Below, piece after piece: positions 1-12,552 of a stretch of 64,000 nt of DNA. Location: NCBI GenBank assembly GCA_963971285.1, contig OZ020255.1, positions 7,750,001 through 7,814,000 on the forward strand, written 5' to 3'. The DNA is from Astropecten irregularis (taxonomy: Eukaryota; Echinodermata; Asteroidea; Paxillosida; Astropectinidae). The notes beneath the pieces were generated by a model. It was not told the origin of the DNA. It saw nothing but the letters and a program-made list of their open reading frames with translations, and ran no database searches. The translations under genes were made by a program, and so were the position numbers. Numbering within the stretch: the first letter of the stretch is position 1; every line of letters begins with the position of its first letter.

Positions 1-689
1 ACGACAACAACAAATGACAACGACAAACAAACGACAACGACAACACAACAATACAACAACACAACAACAAAAACAACACAACAACGACGACGACAAACAA
101 ACGACAACACAACAATGCAACAACAAAAACAACACAATACAACAACACAACAACAACGACGACGACAAACAAACGACAACACAACAACGCAACAACAAAA
201 ACAATACAACAACGACGACAACAAACAAACGACAAATGACAACACAACAACGCAACAACAAAAACAATACAACAACGACGACGACAAACAAACGACAACA
301 CAACAATGCAACAACAAAAACAACACAACAACAACACAACAACAACAAATGACAACGACAAACAAACGACAACGACAGCACAACAAAGACGACGACAACA
401 ACAGCAACGACGACAGCATCAACAACAACAAACAACTAGAAATCTCGGATGGATTTTTTGACCGTTTTTATACGGGTCTACTTATTATTCAACAATCACA
501 TGCAATTTATACGCAATAATTATGCAATATGCAATTTAGTCCAACTATAATTAAACTATATTGTGCACATGCAATGATGTTTATTATTATGGGCAATTGT
601 TGGGGTATATTTGTAAATAGACCTTCATCTAATCTAAAGTATTAAGCTTACCCAATCTAAAAAAACATCCAAAATTTTACAGAAACAAA
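1..689. repeat. CAA/CGA-rich minisatellite (block A) and diverged left flank
   Basis: Positions 1-441 are a CAA/CGA-based low-complexity array with irregular higher-order units containing CGACGACGACAAACAAACGA. Positions 442-689 are AT-rich unique-looking sequence. The block matches 3831-4513, 7655-8337 and 11479-12161, but those three agree with one another while this one carries several substitutions and indels up to about position 672. Long ORFs across it (Gln/Asn/Thr-rich, or Val/Cys/Leu-rich in reverse) are composition artefacts. Confidence 0.85.
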
Positions 690-980
690 ATTAAGCATGC
701 ATGTTGTGAGATCATTTTGGAGACAAGGGCCATGTCACACACACGAGACAACTTTTACAGGCAACTTGAGGTAACCAACTACACCGCATGCAAGAGGAAA
801 AACCTTGCTTTTACCGAAGTCATTTTTTGGGGGTTTCTCACTATCCCAAATAAAAGTATAATGATGTTAATTGAAAGATGAATGTTATTTTTTAATTGAA
901 TATACATTAGATTGCCTGGAACTTGTTGCCTGTAAATTGAAATATCATCGTGCCATGCCATGGGCATAACTAACATTTAA

Positions 981-1583
981 ATGGTAATATCATACTTTTT
1001 TGTCAAAGAAATGCAGATTCAAAGATTTTAAAATGCCGTAGGCGTTTGTCGCCGTTTTCTCAAAAAGTAGTCACCGTATGGGACTGGGGATTTCACAGAT
1101 TACTGTTATTGTATCTTCCTTGATATTGTTGCCCATGAATCTGCATTTCTTTGGCCGGCAAAAGCCAAAGTATGAAGTTACCTTTAAAGGTAGTATAATA
1201 CTTTGGTTTTTATCAAAGAAATACAGATTCATGGGCAAAAATATCAAGACAGATACAGTAAAAGTCATCTGTGAAAAGTTCAGTCCCATACGGTGCCCAC
1301 TTTTTGAGAAAACAGTGAAAAAACAGCCACAGTATTTCTTAAGTCTCTTCTCTTTTATTTTTTATCTTTTAAAAGATCAAAAAGATTTTCGTTCGTTGTT
1401 TTACTAATTTCTGGATAAATACACCATTTCAATATAATTATGTTAACTATGTTAATATTGTTAATTATGTTAATATGTTAACGGTATGTTTCTACCACCA
1501 CCATCTTCATACCCTGTAAGTTATACGTAAATCTGTGAACATTTCTGTTTTGGTTTCTTACCAAAGTAACTATGATACTACCT
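981..1583. mobile_element. Two abutting R1 MITEs
   Basis: Two members of the ~358-bp R1 family lie head to tail: a shortened one (981-1183) and a longer one (1188-1583), sharing one TTAA between them. R1 termini are AGGTAGTATCATACTTTGG and its reverse complement, flanked by TTAA on both sides. The second copy carries an extra TTAA/TTAAC-rich stretch near 1430-1480. The pair recurs at 4805-5407 and 8629-9231. Confidence 0.75.
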
Positions 1584-1683
1584 TTAAATTCTTCGCATAC
1601 TAAAACCATAGTAGGAAAGTGTGTTGAGTTAACCACGATATTATTTTACTCAATTCTTATTTGACAACCTCGAAGTAAGTTGG

Positions 1684-3371
1684 TTAATTTAGGGTGACAC
1701 AACTTTCCACGACAATCTGCGCATTGTCGAAATCTTCGTTGCTCCCGCCAGTCTGAATAATGCCGCTGAGATTGATGAACACTGCCCTCACGCGGCGTTC
1801 CACCAAGCCACACTTTTGATCGCCGCTCGGACTCGAGTCTGAACTGCACGTCTCGCTCAAGATCCACTGGTCGCGGTCGTTGGGCTGAAATTAAATGTTT
1901 GTTTTTTTATTCATTCAAAGGTGACAGATTTTCAATTTCTCTAAGACGAGCACAGTGATCCGTGTCCTGGGGGAGGGGTATAATTTGGAAAAAAATTTGA
2001 ATCCAAATGGTGCCTACATGCAAAATGGTGGCATCTATGGACATCTTGTCCAGTTGACATGAGTGGGTTACATACTTAGGTGGTTGTCTTCGCATACTTC
2101 TCTAAAGAATGGATCTTCTTCAGCACAGCATTTGTGTTCTTCAGCTTTTTTATTTTAGGACAATTAGAATTTTCGGGGGCATTTCGTCGAATCGGGGACA
2201 TTTTCGGCCCGGGGACAATTTTTCATCGGGGACGGCACTGTCAAATCGGGGACTGTCCCCGGAAATCGGGGACGTCTGGTCACCTTACTCAAAATAGGGA
2301 CGGCGTCTCAAGTATTATTGGCCTAATTCGAGTCGAGAACGAAATGAGGCTTGCCAAAGGCTAGGCTTGGGATTTAGTTTGCTACTGCCATTTTGTGTTC
2401 TAAATGAAATGAAGGGCTTGAGATACTTTCGAAATTCATAATACTCATATGAAGGACAACTCTTTTTCGAGTTGTCTTCCACTCTTTTAGAGAGAAGTTT
2501 GCATCGTTTTGGATGATTTTTCACTCTGGCCCAGAGTGAAAACCACTCCAAAAGAGTGAAATATCCACCACTCTTTTTCAAGAGCCATTATGAAGGACAA
2601 CTCGATTTTGAACGAGCGATATTTTTCACTCCTTTGCATTTAGAGAGTACATGGCGAAGCTGGGGCCTTTCTTCGGCTTCGTCGTGTGGCCCAATCCCTT
2701 CAAGTTAGTTTGTGGGCCTCAAATGGCGGTAGGGGAAATAAGTACCAAGCCTAGCCTCAAGCCAGGTTTCGTAAAGGCCCATTGACTCGAGTCATTTATA
2801 GTATTACAACTCTGGACATGAAAATGCAAGTATCAAGATAATATTAGTACATTTATTAAGTATGTGTGGCGAAACGGATTGAACTAAGGCCATTACATAC
2901 CCGTGTCGTCTGAACCACTTGACCATTGGGTTTGCGAGCAAGAATGACCCTGCCCGGTGGAGAATTTGGCCGGCAGACCCTGGCGTAAGCCGACCGGCGT
3001 TTACGGGTGGAGTTGGCGTTGTCCACCCCCAGCACGTCCACGATGGATCCGGACGTAGCGTGGGACTCCTCGAACGATGCCCTATCCGTGAACTGCTGTG
3101 GGAAGTTGCGCACCAACTGGGCCTGCTGTCTGCTCGTGAGCGTCACGATCGGTCTCTGGTTGGCCTCCTCCCGCAGACGTTCCGGGTTCTGCTCCAAATC
3201 CAAGATAAGGGTTCTGTTGGCGTAAACCTGCGCGATTTGAGACGGGGTAAGCGGGTCGATCGACTCAGTATGGCACTGAGGGCAGCACGATTTGGTGGTC
3301 GAACCGTGGTCGACCAACGCCAAGAGTAAAGAAATGACCAGCAAAACTCCTCGCTTCATGTTCATTTCCAT
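1684..3371 (-). CDS. Secreted furin-processed cysteine-rich protein, neurotrophin/Spaetzle-like candidate (copy 1)
   Basis: Two coding exons: 2901-3371 (157 codons) and 1684-1884 (66 codons plus stop), joined in phase 0 across a 1,016-bp intron with a GTATGT donor and TTTCAG acceptor. The 223-residue product begins MEMNMKRGVLL with a hydrophobic signal peptide (about 1-24). A CCPQC motif (Cys29, 30, 33) follows, then a polar prodomain, an RKRR furin-type site (123-126) and a 97-residue mature region with four Cys (133, 170, 182, 219). N-glycosylation sequons lie at 52, 120 and 195. The order V-C, then N-G-x-V-V, W-I-L-S-E-x-C, a second Cys, V-R-A-V-F and I-V-V-E-S-C recalls neurotrophin and Spaetzle cystine knots, but two of the six neurotrophin Cys are missing. 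Start chosen at the Met conserved in copy 4, just below a TATA box. Gene model confident; family assignment is inference. Confidence 0.8.
1885..2900 (-). other. Intron of copy 1 with repeat content
   Basis: The intron holds a run of degenerate ATCGGGGAC motifs (about 2190-2275) and an imperfect inverted pair (about 2315-2365 with 2745-2795, both containing AGGCTAGGCTTGG in opposite sense). Between them are several ACTC/GAGT-rich short palindromes. No coding signal is seen. Copies 2 and 3 carry the same intron at 5709-6724 and 9533-10548. Confidence 0.6.
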
Positions 3372-3411
3372 GGCTGTGGAATTATCACAATGATTCAGAT
3401 CGCTTGTGAGC

Positions 3412-3418
3412 CTATATA
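3412..3418 (-). promoter_or_regulatory. TATA box of copy 1
   Basis: Read on the minus strand the sequence is TATATAG, about 41 bp upstream of the chosen ATG, allowing a very short 5' UTR. The same box is at 7236-7242 and 11060-11066 for copies 2 and 3. Gene 4 has TATAAAATA at the matching place, which supports a conserved core promoter. A GCGATCT block between TATA and ATG is also shared with gene 4. Confidence 0.6.
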
Positions 3419-3656
3419 GGTAGGTACATGTGCTGTGAATGCCGCTGTATGTGCAACTGAAGGTATAAACATTATTACGACTCTGCAAATTGCAAATTAA
3501 TGATAATGTATGCGTTTCATGCCAGTACACGTTGAACAGCAATAGTGCATAGAGGAATTTTCACGACCCTCGTCACTGCGCAGCGTGCTGAGTCGTGTCA
3601 CATACACAGTGAGATTTATTATCGACTTTATAATGTTTGATTCGCGGTTCACTTAA

Positions 3657-3805
3657 AGGTACGATACATGATTGGTAAAAGGTCACAGAACAGCACTCAC
3701 ACTTTGTCTAATCCAGCATGTGCATGAAATAATAAACTTGTGAAAATTTTGAGCTCAATCGGACATCTGAGTCACTAGAAAATAGCAAAAACTCAACTCT
3801 ATTTT
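3657..3805. mobile_element. R2 MITE half-element
   Basis: Begins after TTAA with AGGTACGATACATGATTGG and runs through the R2 left arm before being cut off by the CAA minisatellite. The complete R2 at 56217-56572 shows the family ends. Identical copies are at 7481-7629 and 11305-11453. Confidence 0.65.
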
Positions 3806-3808
3806 TAT

Positions 3809-4264
3809 TATAAAACATAAACAAACGACAACGACAACAACAAATGACAACGACAAACAAACGACAACGACAACACAACAATACAACAACACAACAACAA
3901 AAACAACACAACAACGACGACGACAAACAAACGACAACACAACAATGCAACAACGCAACAACAAAAACAACACAATACAACAACACAACAACAACGACGA
4001 CGACAAACAAACGACAACACAACAACGCAACAACAAAAACAATACAACAACGACGACAACAAACAAACGACAACGACAAATGACAACACAACAACGCAAC
4101 AACAAAAACAATACAACAACGACGACGACAAACAAACGACAACACAACAATGCAACAACAAAAACAACACAACAACAACACAACAACAACAAATGACAAC
4201 GACAAACAAACGACGACGACAACAACAGCAACGACGACAGCATCAACAACAACAAACAACTAGA
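3809..4264. repeat. CAA/CGA-rich minisatellite (block B)
   Basis: Same irregular CAA/CGA array as block A, lying between the promoter side of copy 1 and the 3' side of copy 2. Overlapping Gln/Asn/Thr-rich and Val/Cys/Leu-rich ORFs come from the repeat alone and are not genes. Confidence 0.9.
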
Positions 4265-4804
4265 AATCTCGGATGGATTTTTTGACCGTTTTTATTGGTC
4301 TGCTTATTATTCAACAATCACATGCAATTTATACGCAATAATTATGCAATAGGCAATTTAGTCCAACTATAATTTAACAATATTGTGCACATGCAATGCT
4401 GTTTATTATTATGGGCAATTGTTGGGGGCCATGTTTGTAAATAGACCTTCATCTAATCTAAAGTATTAAGCTTACCCAATCTCAAAAAACAACCAAAATT
4501 TTACAGAAACAAAATTAAGCATGCATGTTGTGAGATCATTTTGGAGACAAGGGCCATGTCACACACACGAGACAACTTTTACAGGCAACTTGAGGTAACC
4601 AACTACACCGCATGCAAGAGGAAAAACCTTGCTTTTACCGAAGTCATTTTTTGGGGGTTTCTCACTATCCCAAATAAAAGTATAATGATGTTAATTGAAA
4701 GATGAATGTTATTTTTTAATTGAATATACATTAGATTGCCTGGAACTTGTTGCCTGTAAATTGAAATATCATCGTGCCATGCCATGGGCATAACTAACAT
4801 TTAA

Positions 4805-5407
4805 ATGGTAATATCATACTTTTTTGTCAAAGAAATGCAGATTCAAAGATTTTAAAATGCCGTAGGCGTTTGTCGCCGTTTTCTCAAAAAGTAGTCACCG
4901 TATGGGACTGGGGATTTCACAGATTACTGTTATTGTATCTTCCTTGATATTGTTGCCCATGAATCTGCATTTCTTTGGCCGGCAAAAGCCAAAGTATGAA
5001 GTTACCTTTAAAGGTAGTATAATACTTTGGTTTTTATCAAAGAAATACAGATTCATGGGCAAAAATATCAAGACAGATACAGTAAAAGTCATCTGTGAAA
5101 AGTTCAGTCCCATACGGTGCCCACTTTTTGAGAAAACAGTGAAAAAACAGCCACAGTATTTCTTAAGTCTCTTCTCTTTTATTTTTTATCTTTTAAAAGA
5201 TCAAAAAGATTTTCGTTCGTTGTTTTACTAATTTCTGGATAAATACACCATTTCAATATAATTATGTTAACTATGTTAATATTGTTAATTATGTTAATAT
5301 GTTAACGGTATGTTTCTACCACCACCATCTTCATACCCTGTAAGTTATACGTAAATCTGTGAACATTTCTGTTTTGGTTTCTTACCAAAGTAACTATGAT
5401 ACTACCT
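4805..5407. mobile_element. Two abutting R1 MITEs (unit 2)
   Basis: Exact counterpart of 981-1583 in the second tandem unit. Confidence 0.75.
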
Positions 5408-5507
5408 TTAAATTCTTCGCATACTAAAACCATAGTAGGAAAGTGTGTTGAGTTAACCACGATATTATTTTACTCAATTCTTATTTGACAACCTCGAAGT
5501 AAGTTGG

Positions 5508-7195
5508 TTAATTTAGGGTGACACAACTTTCCACGACAATCTGCGCATTGTCGAAATCTTCGTTGCTCCCGCCAGTCTGAATAATGCCGCTGAGATTGAT
5601 GAACACTGCCCTCACGCGGCGTTCCACCAAGCCACACTTTTGATCGCCGCTCGGACTCGAGTCTGAACTGCACGTCTCGCTCAAGATCCACTGGTCGCGG
5701 TCGTTGGGCTGAAATTAAATGTTTGTTTTTTTATTCATTCAAAGGTGACAGATTTTCAATTTCTCTAAGACGAGCACAGTGATCCGTGTCCTGGGGGAGG
5801 GGTATAATTTGGAAAAAAATTTGAATCCAAATGGTGCCTACATGCAAAATGGTGGCATCTATGGACATCTTGTCCAGTTGACATGAGTGGGTTACATACT
5901 TAGGTGGTTGTCTTCGCATACTTCTCTAAAGAATGGATCTTCTTCAGCACAGCATTTGTGTTCTTCAGCTTTTTTATTTTAGGACAATTAGAATTTTCGG
6001 GGGCATTTCGTCGAATCGGGGACATTTTCGGCCCGGGGACAATTTTTCATCGGGGACGGCACTGTCAAATCGGGGACTGTCCCCGGAAATCGGGGACGTC
6101 TGGTCACCTTACTCAAAATAGGGACGGCGTCTCAAGTATTATTGGCCTAATTCGAGTCGAGAACGAAATGAGGCTTGCCAAAGGCTAGGCTTGGGATTTA
6201 GTTTGCTACTGCCATTTTGTGTTCTAAATGAAATGAAGGGCTTGAGATACTTTCGAAATTCATAATACTCATATGAAGGACAACTCTTTTTCGAGTTGTC
6301 TTCCACTCTTTTAGAGAGAAGTTTGCATCGTTTTGGATGATTTTTCACTCTGGCCCAGAGTGAAAACCACTCCAAAAGAGTGAAATATCCACCACTCTTT
6401 TTCAAGAGCCATTATGAAGGACAACTCGATTTTGAACGAGCGATATTTTTCACTCCTTTGCATTTAGAGAGTACATGGCGAAGCTGGGGCCTTTCTTCGG
6501 CTTCGTCGTGTGGCCCAATCCCTTCAAGTTAGTTTGTGGGCCTCAAATGGCGGTAGGGGAAATAAGTACCAAGCCTAGCCTCAAGCCAGGTTTCGTAAAG
6601 GCCCATTGACTCGAGTCATTTATAGTATTACAACTCTGGACATGAAAATGCAAGTATCAAGATAATATTAGTACATTTATTAAGTATGTGTGGCGAAACG
6701 GATTGAACTAAGGCCATTACATACCCGTGTCGTCTGAACCACTTGACCATTGGGTTTGCGAGCAAGAATGACCCTGCCCGGTGGAGAATTTGGCCGGCAG
6801 ACCCTGGCGTAAGCCGACCGGCGTTTACGGGTGGAGTTGGCGTTGTCCACCCCCAGCACGTCCACGATGGATCCGGACGTAGCGTGGGACTCCTCGAACG
6901 ATGCCCTATCCGTGAACTGCTGTGGGAAGTTGCGCACCAACTGGGCCTGCTGTCTGCTCGTGAGCGTCACGATCGGTCTCTGGTTGGCCTCCTCCCGCAG
7001 ACGTTCCGGGTTCTGCTCCAAATCCAAGATAAGGGTTCTGTTGGCGTAAACCTGCGCGATTTGAGACGGGGTAAGCGGGTCGATCGACTCAGTATGGCAC
7101 TGAGGGCAGCACGATTTGGTGGTCGAACCGTGGTCGACCAACGCCAAGAGTAAAGAAATGACCAGCAAAACTCCTCGCTTCATGTTCATTTCCAT
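5508..7195 (-). CDS. Secreted furin-processed cysteine-rich protein, neurotrophin/Spaetzle-like candidate (copy 2)
   Basis: Exons 6725-7195 and 5508-5708, the same protein as copy 1 residue for residue: signal peptide, CCPQC, RKRR site at 123-126, four-Cys mature domain, 223 residues. Promoter, intron and flanks are also identical. If the assembly is right this copy is expressed under the same signals and only adds dosage. If the array is an assembly duplication it is not a separate gene. Confidence 0.78.
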
Positions 7196-7632
7196 GGCTG
7201 TGGAATTATCACAATGATTCAGATCGCTTGTGAGCCTATATAGGTAGGTACATGTGCTGTGAATGCCGCTGTATGTGCAACTGAAGGTATAAACATTATT
7301 ACGACTCTGCAAATTGCAAATTAATGATAATGTATGCGTTTCATGCCAGTACACGTTGAACAGCAATAGTGCATAGAGGAATTTTCACGACCCTCGTCAC
7401 TGCGCAGCGTGCTGAGTCGTGTCACATACACAGTGAGATTTATTATCGACTTTATAATGTTTGATTCGCGGTTCACTTAAAGGTACGATACATGATTGGT
7501 AAAAGGTCACAGAACAGCACTCACACTTTGTCTAATCCAGCATGTGCATGAAATAATAAACTTGTGAAAATTTTGAGCTCAATCGGACATCTGAGTCACT
7601 AGAAAATAGCAAAAACTCAACTCTATTTTTAT

Positions 7633-8088
7633 TATAAAACATAAACAAACGACAACGACAACAACAAATGACAACGACAAACAAACGACAACGACAACAC
7701 AACAATACAACAACACAACAACAAAAACAACACAACAACGACGACGACAAACAAACGACAACACAACAATGCAACAACGCAACAACAAAAACAACACAAT
7801 ACAACAACACAACAACAACGACGACGACAAACAAACGACAACACAACAACGCAACAACAAAAACAATACAACAACGACGACAACAAACAAACGACAACGA
7901 CAAATGACAACACAACAACGCAACAACAAAAACAATACAACAACGACGACGACAAACAAACGACAACACAACAATGCAACAACAAAAACAACACAACAAC
8001 AACACAACAACAACAAATGACAACGACAAACAAACGACGACGACAACAACAGCAACGACGACAGCATCAACAACAACAAACAACTAGA
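7633..8088. repeat. CAA/CGA-rich minisatellite (block C)
   Basis: Identical to block B at an offset of 3,824 bp. It separates copy 2 from copy 3. Confidence 0.9.
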
Positions 8089-8628
8089 AATCTCGGATGG
8101 ATTTTTTGACCGTTTTTATTGGTCTGCTTATTATTCAACAATCACATGCAATTTATACGCAATAATTATGCAATAGGCAATTTAGTCCAACTATAATTTA
8201 ACAATATTGTGCACATGCAATGCTGTTTATTATTATGGGCAATTGTTGGGGGCCATGTTTGTAAATAGACCTTCATCTAATCTAAAGTATTAAGCTTACC
8301 CAATCTCAAAAAACAACCAAAATTTTACAGAAACAAAATTAAGCATGCATGTTGTGAGATCATTTTGGAGACAAGGGCCATGTCACACACACGAGACAAC
8401 TTTTACAGGCAACTTGAGGTAACCAACTACACCGCATGCAAGAGGAAAAACCTTGCTTTTACCGAAGTCATTTTTTGGGGGTTTCTCACTATCCCAAATA
8501 AAAGTATAATGATGTTAATTGAAAGATGAATGTTATTTTTTAATTGAATATACATTAGATTGCCTGGAACTTGTTGCCTGTAAATTGAAATATCATCGTG
8601 CCATGCCATGGGCATAACTAACATTTAA

Positions 8629-9231
8629 ATGGTAATATCATACTTTTTTGTCAAAGAAATGCAGATTCAAAGATTTTAAAATGCCGTAGGCGTTTGTCGC
8701 CGTTTTCTCAAAAAGTAGTCACCGTATGGGACTGGGGATTTCACAGATTACTGTTATTGTATCTTCCTTGATATTGTTGCCCATGAATCTGCATTTCTTT
8801 GGCCGGCAAAAGCCAAAGTATGAAGTTACCTTTAAAGGTAGTATAATACTTTGGTTTTTATCAAAGAAATACAGATTCATGGGCAAAAATATCAAGACAG
8901 ATACAGTAAAAGTCATCTGTGAAAAGTTCAGTCCCATACGGTGCCCACTTTTTGAGAAAACAGTGAAAAAACAGCCACAGTATTTCTTAAGTCTCTTCTC
9001 TTTTATTTTTTATCTTTTAAAAGATCAAAAAGATTTTCGTTCGTTGTTTTACTAATTTCTGGATAAATACACCATTTCAATATAATTATGTTAACTATGT
9101 TAATATTGTTAATTATGTTAATATGTTAACGGTATGTTTCTACCACCACCATCTTCATACCCTGTAAGTTATACGTAAATCTGTGAACATTTCTGTTTTG
9201 GTTTCTTACCAAAGTAACTATGATACTACCT
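8629..9231. mobile_element. Two abutting R1 MITEs (unit 3)
   Basis: Exact counterpart of 981-1583 in the third tandem unit. Confidence 0.75.
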
Positions 9232-9331
9232 TTAAATTCTTCGCATACTAAAACCATAGTAGGAAAGTGTGTTGAGTTAACCACGATATTATTTTACTCA
9301 ATTCTTATTTGACAACCTCGAAGTAAGTTGG

Positions 9332-11019
9332 TTAATTTAGGGTGACACAACTTTCCACGACAATCTGCGCATTGTCGAAATCTTCGTTGCTCCCGCCAGT
9401 CTGAATAATGCCGCTGAGATTGATGAACACTGCCCTCACGCGGCGTTCCACCAAGCCACACTTTTGATCGCCGCTCGGACTCGAGTCTGAACTGCACGTC
9501 TCGCTCAAGATCCACTGGTCGCGGTCGTTGGGCTGAAATTAAATGTTTGTTTTTTTATTCATTCAAAGGTGACAGATTTTCAATTTCTCTAAGACGAGCA
9601 CAGTGATCCGTGTCCTGGGGGAGGGGTATAATTTGGAAAAAAATTTGAATCCAAATGGTGCCTACATGCAAAATGGTGGCATCTATGGACATCTTGTCCA
9701 GTTGACATGAGTGGGTTACATACTTAGGTGGTTGTCTTCGCATACTTCTCTAAAGAATGGATCTTCTTCAGCACAGCATTTGTGTTCTTCAGCTTTTTTA
9801 TTTTAGGACAATTAGAATTTTCGGGGGCATTTCGTCGAATCGGGGACATTTTCGGCCCGGGGACAATTTTTCATCGGGGACGGCACTGTCAAATCGGGGA
9901 CTGTCCCCGGAAATCGGGGACGTCTGGTCACCTTACTCAAAATAGGGACGGCGTCTCAAGTATTATTGGCCTAATTCGAGTCGAGAACGAAATGAGGCTT
10001 GCCAAAGGCTAGGCTTGGGATTTAGTTTGCTACTGCCATTTTGTGTTCTAAATGAAATGAAGGGCTTGAGATACTTTCGAAATTCATAATACTCATATGA
10101 AGGACAACTCTTTTTCGAGTTGTCTTCCACTCTTTTAGAGAGAAGTTTGCATCGTTTTGGATGATTTTTCACTCTGGCCCAGAGTGAAAACCACTCCAAA
10201 AGAGTGAAATATCCACCACTCTTTTTCAAGAGCCATTATGAAGGACAACTCGATTTTGAACGAGCGATATTTTTCACTCCTTTGCATTTAGAGAGTACAT
10301 GGCGAAGCTGGGGCCTTTCTTCGGCTTCGTCGTGTGGCCCAATCCCTTCAAGTTAGTTTGTGGGCCTCAAATGGCGGTAGGGGAAATAAGTACCAAGCCT
10401 AGCCTCAAGCCAGGTTTCGTAAAGGCCCATTGACTCGAGTCATTTATAGTATTACAACTCTGGACATGAAAATGCAAGTATCAAGATAATATTAGTACAT
10501 TTATTAAGTATGTGTGGCGAAACGGATTGAACTAAGGCCATTACATACCCGTGTCGTCTGAACCACTTGACCATTGGGTTTGCGAGCAAGAATGACCCTG
10601 CCCGGTGGAGAATTTGGCCGGCAGACCCTGGCGTAAGCCGACCGGCGTTTACGGGTGGAGTTGGCGTTGTCCACCCCCAGCACGTCCACGATGGATCCGG
10701 ACGTAGCGTGGGACTCCTCGAACGATGCCCTATCCGTGAACTGCTGTGGGAAGTTGCGCACCAACTGGGCCTGCTGTCTGCTCGTGAGCGTCACGATCGG
10801 TCTCTGGTTGGCCTCCTCCCGCAGACGTTCCGGGTTCTGCTCCAAATCCAAGATAAGGGTTCTGTTGGCGTAAACCTGCGCGATTTGAGACGGGGTAAGC
10901 GGGTCGATCGACTCAGTATGGCACTGAGGGCAGCACGATTTGGTGGTCGAACCGTGGTCGACCAACGCCAAGAGTAAAGAAATGACCAGCAAAACTCCTC
11001 GCTTCATGTTCATTTCCAT
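9332..11019 (-). CDS. Secreted furin-processed cysteine-rich protein, neurotrophin/Spaetzle-like candidate (copy 3)
   Basis: Exons 10549-11019 and 9332-9532, giving a third identical 223-residue precursor. All features described for copy 1 apply. Its upstream flank (R2 half-element and block D) is the last part of the perfect repeat; beyond about 12161 the sequence becomes the older, diverged gene 4 unit. Confidence 0.78.
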
Positions 11020-11456
11020 GGCTGTGGAATTATCACAATGATTCAGATCGCTTGTGAGCCTATATAGGTAGGTACATGTGCTGTGAATGCCGCTGTATGT
11101 GCAACTGAAGGTATAAACATTATTACGACTCTGCAAATTGCAAATTAATGATAATGTATGCGTTTCATGCCAGTACACGTTGAACAGCAATAGTGCATAG
11201 AGGAATTTTCACGACCCTCGTCACTGCGCAGCGTGCTGAGTCGTGTCACATACACAGTGAGATTTATTATCGACTTTATAATGTTTGATTCGCGGTTCAC
11301 TTAAAGGTACGATACATGATTGGTAAAAGGTCACAGAACAGCACTCACACTTTGTCTAATCCAGCATGTGCATGAAATAATAAACTTGTGAAAATTTTGA
11401 GCTCAATCGGACATCTGAGTCACTAGAAAATAGCAAAAACTCAACTCTATTTTTAT

Positions 11457-11912
11457 TATAAAACATAAACAAACGACAACGACAACAACAAATGACAACG
11501 ACAAACAAACGACAACGACAACACAACAATACAACAACACAACAACAAAAACAACACAACAACGACGACGACAAACAAACGACAACACAACAATGCAACA
11601 ACGCAACAACAAAAACAACACAATACAACAACACAACAACAACGACGACGACAAACAAACGACAACACAACAACGCAACAACAAAAACAATACAACAACG
11701 ACGACAACAAACAAACGACAACGACAAATGACAACACAACAACGCAACAACAAAAACAATACAACAACGACGACGACAAACAAACGACAACACAACAATG
11801 CAACAACAAAAACAACACAACAACAACACAACAACAACAAATGACAACGACAAACAAACGACGACGACAACAACAGCAACGACGACAGCATCAACAACAA
11901 CAAACAACTAGA
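11457..11912. repeat. CAA/CGA-rich minisatellite (block D)
   Basis: Identical to blocks B and C. It lies 3' of gene 4, so the gene-plus-minisatellite arrangement is older than the perfect triplication. Confidence 0.9.
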
Positions 11913-12347
11913 AATCTCGGATGGATTTTTTGACCGTTTTTATTGGTCTGCTTATTATTCAACAATCACATGCAATTTATACGCAATAATTATGCAATAG
12001 GCAATTTAGTCCAACTATAATTTAACAATATTGTGCACATGCAATGCTGTTTATTATTATGGGCAATTGTTGGGGGCCATGTTTGTAAATAGACCTTCAT
12101 CTAATCTAAAGTATTAAGCTTACCCAATCTCAAAAAACAACCAAAATTTTACAGAAACAAAATTAGGCATGCATGTTCTCGGATCATTTTGGAGACAAGG
12201 GCCATGGCACACACACGAGACAACTTTTACAGGCAACTTTAGGCAACCAACTACACCACATGCAAGAGGAAAAACCTTGCTTTTACCAAAGTCATTTTTC
12301 GGGGGGTTTCTCACTATCCCAAATAAAAGTATAATGATGTTAATTGA

Positions 12348-12513
12348 AAAAGATCTTTTAAAAGATCAAAAAGATTTTCGGTCGTTGTTTTACTAATTTC
12401 TGGATAAATACACCATTTCAGGCGGTATGTTTCTACCACCATCATCTTCATACACTGTAAGTAATACGTAAATCTGTTCTGTTTTGGTTTCTTACCAAGG
12501 TATGATACAACCT
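12348..12513. mobile_element. Truncated R1 MITE
   Basis: Only the right half of R1 remains, from the AGATCTTTTAAAAGATC hairpin to the terminal CCT followed by TTAA. It sits just 3' of gene 4, where units 1-3 carry longer R1 copies, so it is shared by descent but has suffered deletions. Confidence 0.65.
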
Positions 12514-12552
12514 TTAACTCAACTCTTATCTGAGAAGCTCGAATAAAGTTGG

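Larger units (their letters stand above)
690..12161. repeat. Three identical tandem 3,824-bp units
   Basis: Three consecutive units (about 690-4513, 4514-8337, 8338-12161) match wherever I compared them, and every predicted ORF recurs at exactly +3824 and +7648 with the same translation. Each unit holds an R1 MITE pair, one complete two-exon gene on the minus strand, an R2 half-element and a CAA/CGA minisatellite. Sequence diverges on the left (before ~690) and on the right (after ~12161), so exactly three copies exist here. Either recent unequal exchange or gene conversion, or an assembly duplication, would look like this. Confidence 0.93.

Noticed and set aside
1..441. Long ORFs rich in Gln/Asn/Thr (plus) or Val/Cys/Leu (minus) across the CAA arrays, also at 3809-4264, 7633-8088, 11457-11912 and 18402-18525
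   Set aside because: They follow directly from CAA/CGA repeats, open in several frames at once, and have no start context or conserved domain.
2856..3542. Start of the secreted protein at the upstream in-frame ATG (228-codon ORF)
   Set aside because: The upstream 57 residues cross the TATA box and are not conserved in gene 4. The Met at 3371 directly precedes the signal peptide.
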